Made by a program: the position numbers and the translations under genes. 38,426 nucleotides of DNA from Gammaproteobacteria bacterium. GTDB lineage: Bacteria; Pseudomonadota; Gammaproteobacteria; Pseudomonadales; Oceanobacteraceae. The notes under the pieces were generated by a model. That model was not told where the DNA came from. It saw only the letters and a program-made list of their open reading frames with translations, and made no database searches. Each line of letters opens with the position of its first letter. Positions within the stretch are counted from its first letter, which is position 1. The stretch lies in the NCBI GenBank assembly GCA_013373125.1, contig JABXIK010000002.1:1-38426 (forward strand), written 5' to 3'. Below are positions 36,031-38,426 of the stretch, piece by piece.

Positions 36031-38426
36031 ATGATTGAATCCATTTTACGTCTCTCCATTGAGCGACGTTGGTTAATGTTAGCACTGGCAATACTGATCA
36101 TGGGTACCGGCTTTTACCATTATCAAAAATTACCCATAGATGCCGTACCGGATATCACCAATGTGCAGGTGCAAATTAATACCCAAGCGCCGGGTTATTC
36201 CCCGTTAGAAGTAGAGCAACGTATTACTTTTAATGTGGAAACCGCATTCTCTGGGTTACCCAATTTATCCTATAGTCGTTCCCTTTCGCGTTACGGTTTA
36301 TCGCAAGTGACCTTGGTGTTTGATGAAGGTACGGATATTTATTTTGCCCGTAACTTGATAGATCAACGTTTGAGTTCCGTGAACCAACAGTTACCGGCTG
36401 GAATTGAAGCTGAAATGGGACCCATTGCCACAGGCCTGGGTGAAATTTTTATGTACAGCATTCAAGTAAAATCGGATGCCCTACAAAAAAATGGTGAGCC
36501 CTATGACATTATTGCTTTGCGTGAAATTCAAGATTGGATCATCAAGCCACAACTGGCCTTGGTAAAAGGCATCATAGAAGTCAACACCATTGGCGGTTAC
36601 GAAAAACAATATCACGTGACCCCTTGGCCAGAAAAAATGTTGGCGTTTAATGTGAGCCTCACGGAGATTCAAACCGCGATAAATCGCAATAATCAAAACC
36701 AAGGTGCAGGCTTTATTGAAACCAATGGCCAGCAATTATTGGTGCGCATCCCAGGACAATTACAAAACACGCAAGACATTGCCAATGTTGTGATTAAAAC
36801 CCTAGATGCCAGTCCTGTATTTATTAAAGACGTAGCCGATGTGGCCATAGGTAAAGAGTTACGTAGCGGCGCCGCCACACAAGATGGTAAAGAAACCGTC
36901 ATTGCAACGGCCATGATGTTAGCCGGTGAAAACTCTCGCCAAGTGGCCATCAATGCCACACAAAAGCTCACCCAAATACAGAAAAGTTTGCCTCCAGGCG
37001 TTGAGCTTAATGTTGTGTATAACCGCACAACCCTTGTCGACAAAGCCATTGCCACTGTGCAAAAAAATCTGTTAGAAGGTGCGCTACTGGTCATCGCAGT
37101 GTTGTTTTTATTACTTGGAAATATTCGCGCGGCACTGATTACCGCCGCAGTTATTCCACTGGCGATGCTAGGCACCATTACTGGTATGGTTCGCACTGAC
37201 GTGTCAGCCAACCTCATGAGTTTAGGCGCATTGGATTTTGGTTTAATTGTCGATGGTGCGGTGATCATAGTGGAAAACGCCATTCGCCGCTTAGCTCAAG
37301 CGCAAAAAGGCAAACTCGCCTTAAATAAAAAAGAGCGTTTACACATCGTATTTGAAGCCACCAACGAAGTGATACGTCCCAGTTTGTTTGGCGTACTCAT
37401 CATCACCCTAGTGTACATTCCTCTATTTTCGTTAAGTGGTGTAGAGGGCAAGATGTTTCACCCCATGGCCGCCACTGTGGTTATGGCCTTACTCATCGCT
37501 TTATTTTTATCGTTAACCTTGGTGCCTGCTATGGTTGCGCTGTTCATGACCGGCCCCATTGCCGAAAAAGAAAATAAAGCCATGGTTAAAACCCAACATT
37601 TTTATGAGCGCAGTTTATCCTGGGCGATGTCAGCACCTAAAACCGTGATTGGGTTTGCAAGCATTCTGGTTATTTCCTGTGTGTATCTAGCCTCCACATT
37701 AGGTTCGGAATTTATTCCGCAATTAAAAGAAGGCGATATTGCCCTACACGCCATGCGCACACCGGGAACCGGTTTAGAACAAGCTGTCATCATGCAGACA
37801 CAATTGGAAAAAGAAATTCTAAAAGTGGCCGAAGTGAAAACGGTGTTTTCAAAAATTGGCACCGCAGAAGTGGCGACCGACCCAATGCCGCCGAATGTGG
37901 CGGACACATTTGTCATGTTAAAGCCACAAAAGCAATGGCCAGACCCAAGTCTCTCGCAACAGGATATTAGCGAAAAGATTGAACAAGCCGTGGGCCATTT
38001 ACCAGGCAATAACTATGAATTTACCCAGCCTATTCAAATGCGTTTCAACGAATTGATCTCTGGTGTGCGTGCGGATCTTGCAGTGAAAATCTATGGCGAT
38101 GACTTGGATATCTTGCTCGCGCAGGCGCAAGCGGTTTTATCTCAACTGCAAACGATTCCCGGAGCCGCCGATGCACGTATTGAACAAGTCACCGGCTTGC
38201 CCATGCTAAGTATCGAGCCGGATAAAATTGCACTGGCTCAATACGGTTTAAGTTTAAACGACTTACAACAAACCTTAACTGCAGCCATTGCCGGTAAATC
38301 CAGTGGATTGATGTTTGAAGGGGACCGTCGCTTCCACATAGTGGTACGCCTACCTGAGCAATTGCGTAACAATATTCAAGAACTCAATAAACTGCCTATT
38401 GCATTAAGTGCAACCCATAACAACAC
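36031..38426 (+). CDS. czcA: Heavy-metal RND pump (CzcA-like), 3' end beyond window
   Basis: The first 798 codons of a pump that normally has about 1040. Start ATG follows AGGAGAG. It begins MIESILRLSIERRW and has LPIDAVPDITNVQVQINTQA, a CzcA/HME hallmark. The TM4 motif DFGLIVDGAVIIVEN places Asp402, Asp408 and Glu415 at exactly the residue numbers known to be needed for CzcA proton-driven transport. This favours divalent cations (Co, Zn, Cd, Ni) over Cu(I)/Ag(I). No CzcC outer-membrane gene precedes it, and one could lie downstream. The reading frame is open to the window end. Confidence 0.93.
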   Translation, partial: MIESILRLSIERRWLMLALAILIMGTGFYHYQKLPIDAVPDITNVQVQINTQAPGYSPLEVEQRITFNVETAFSGLPNLSYSRSLSRYGLSQVTLVFDEGTDIYFARNLIDQRLSSVNQQLPAGIEAEMGPIATGLGEIFMYSIQVKSDALQKNGEPYDIIALREIQDWIIKPQLALVKGIIEVNTIGGYEKQYHVTPWPEKMLAFNVSLTEIQTAINRNNQNQGAGFIETNGQQLLVRIPGQLQNTQDIANVVIKTLDASPVFIKDVADVAIGKELRSGAATQDGKETVIATAMMLAGENSRQVAINATQKLTQIQKSLPPGVELNVVYNRTTLVDKAIATVQKNLLEGALLVIAVLFLLLGNIRAALITAAVIPLAMLGTITGMVRTDVSANLMSLGALDFGLIVDGAVIIVENAIRRLAQAQKGKLALNKKERLHIVFEATNEVIRPSLFGVLIITLVYIPLFSLSGVEGKMFHPMAATVVMALLIALFLSLTLVPAMVALFMTGPIAEKENKAMVKTQHFYERSLSWAMSAPKTVIGFASILVISCVYLASTLGSEFIPQLKEGDIALHAMRTPGTGLEQAVIMQTQLEKEILKVAEVKTVFSKIGTAEVATDPMPPNVADTFVMLKPQKQWPDPSLSQQDISEKIEQAVGHLPGNNYEFTQPIQMRFNELISGVRADLAVKIYGDDLDILLAQAQAVLSQLQTIPGAADARIEQVTGLPMLSIEPDKIALAQYGLSLNDLQQTLTAAIAGKSSGLMFEGDRRFHIVVRLPEQLRNNIQELNKLPIALSATHNN

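Noticed and set aside
36693..37283. Minus-strand open frame of 196 codons
   Set aside because: It is a shadow of the czcA-like gene, which has intact functional residues in this part.

Overview
The window looks like a chromosomal segment of a marine, hydrocarbon-using gammaproteobacterium, of the Oceanospirillales/Oleispira/Bermanella kind. I infer this from the moderate GC content, an alkane/xylene-type membrane hydroxylase next to a FadE acyl-CoA dehydrogenase, many chemotaxis and c-di-GMP genes, and RND pumps. The genus is a guess. No tRNA, rRNA, transposase or CRISPR array was found inside the window.

Left edge (1-482): two copies, 190 bp apart, of a ~95 bp hairpin-rich sequence, each ending in a Rho-independent terminator. 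Between them is a tRNA-like 3' end (…GTCTCCACCA), best read as a duplicated tail of tmRNA (ssrA). Then, on the minus strand, come a large lipoprotein (483-2198) and a small STAS-like protein.

2841-8760 is a hydrocarbon-oxidation block. It holds a membrane diiron hydroxylase and a fused ferredoxin/ferredoxin-reductase (a XylM/XylA-like pair), a divergent AraC regulator with direct repeats in the shared promoter region, and fadE. 8775-13272 (minus) has a small outer-membrane barrel protein between two near-identical terminators, an unusual 907-aa metallopeptidase/propeller/barrel-like protein, and a DMT transporter.

13304-23069 (minus) is one chemotaxis operon. In transcription order it reads MCP, cheY, STAS, cheA, cheW, MCP, cheR, cheD, cheB, REC-EAL, and no cheZ or cheC is present. 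CheA has two 24-residue repeats that match the c-di-GMP-binding MshEN consensus almost position by position, and the operon ends with a c-di-GMP phosphodiesterase gene. This suggests direct crosstalk between chemosensory and c-di-GMP signalling and is the most interesting observation in the window.

23363-26680 (plus) is a polar/basic amino-acid ABC transporter operon (HisP-like ATPase, binding protein, two permeases). It has a structured 5' leader containing mutually exclusive hairpins and an internal attenuator-like hairpin. 26688-30203 holds two diguanylate cyclase genes flanking a class V aminotransferase. 30303-38426 (plus) carries two RND systems: an HAE-1 type adaptor/pump pair, and a heavy-metal system (His/Cys-rich small protein, CzcB-like adaptor, CzcA-like pump cut by the window end).
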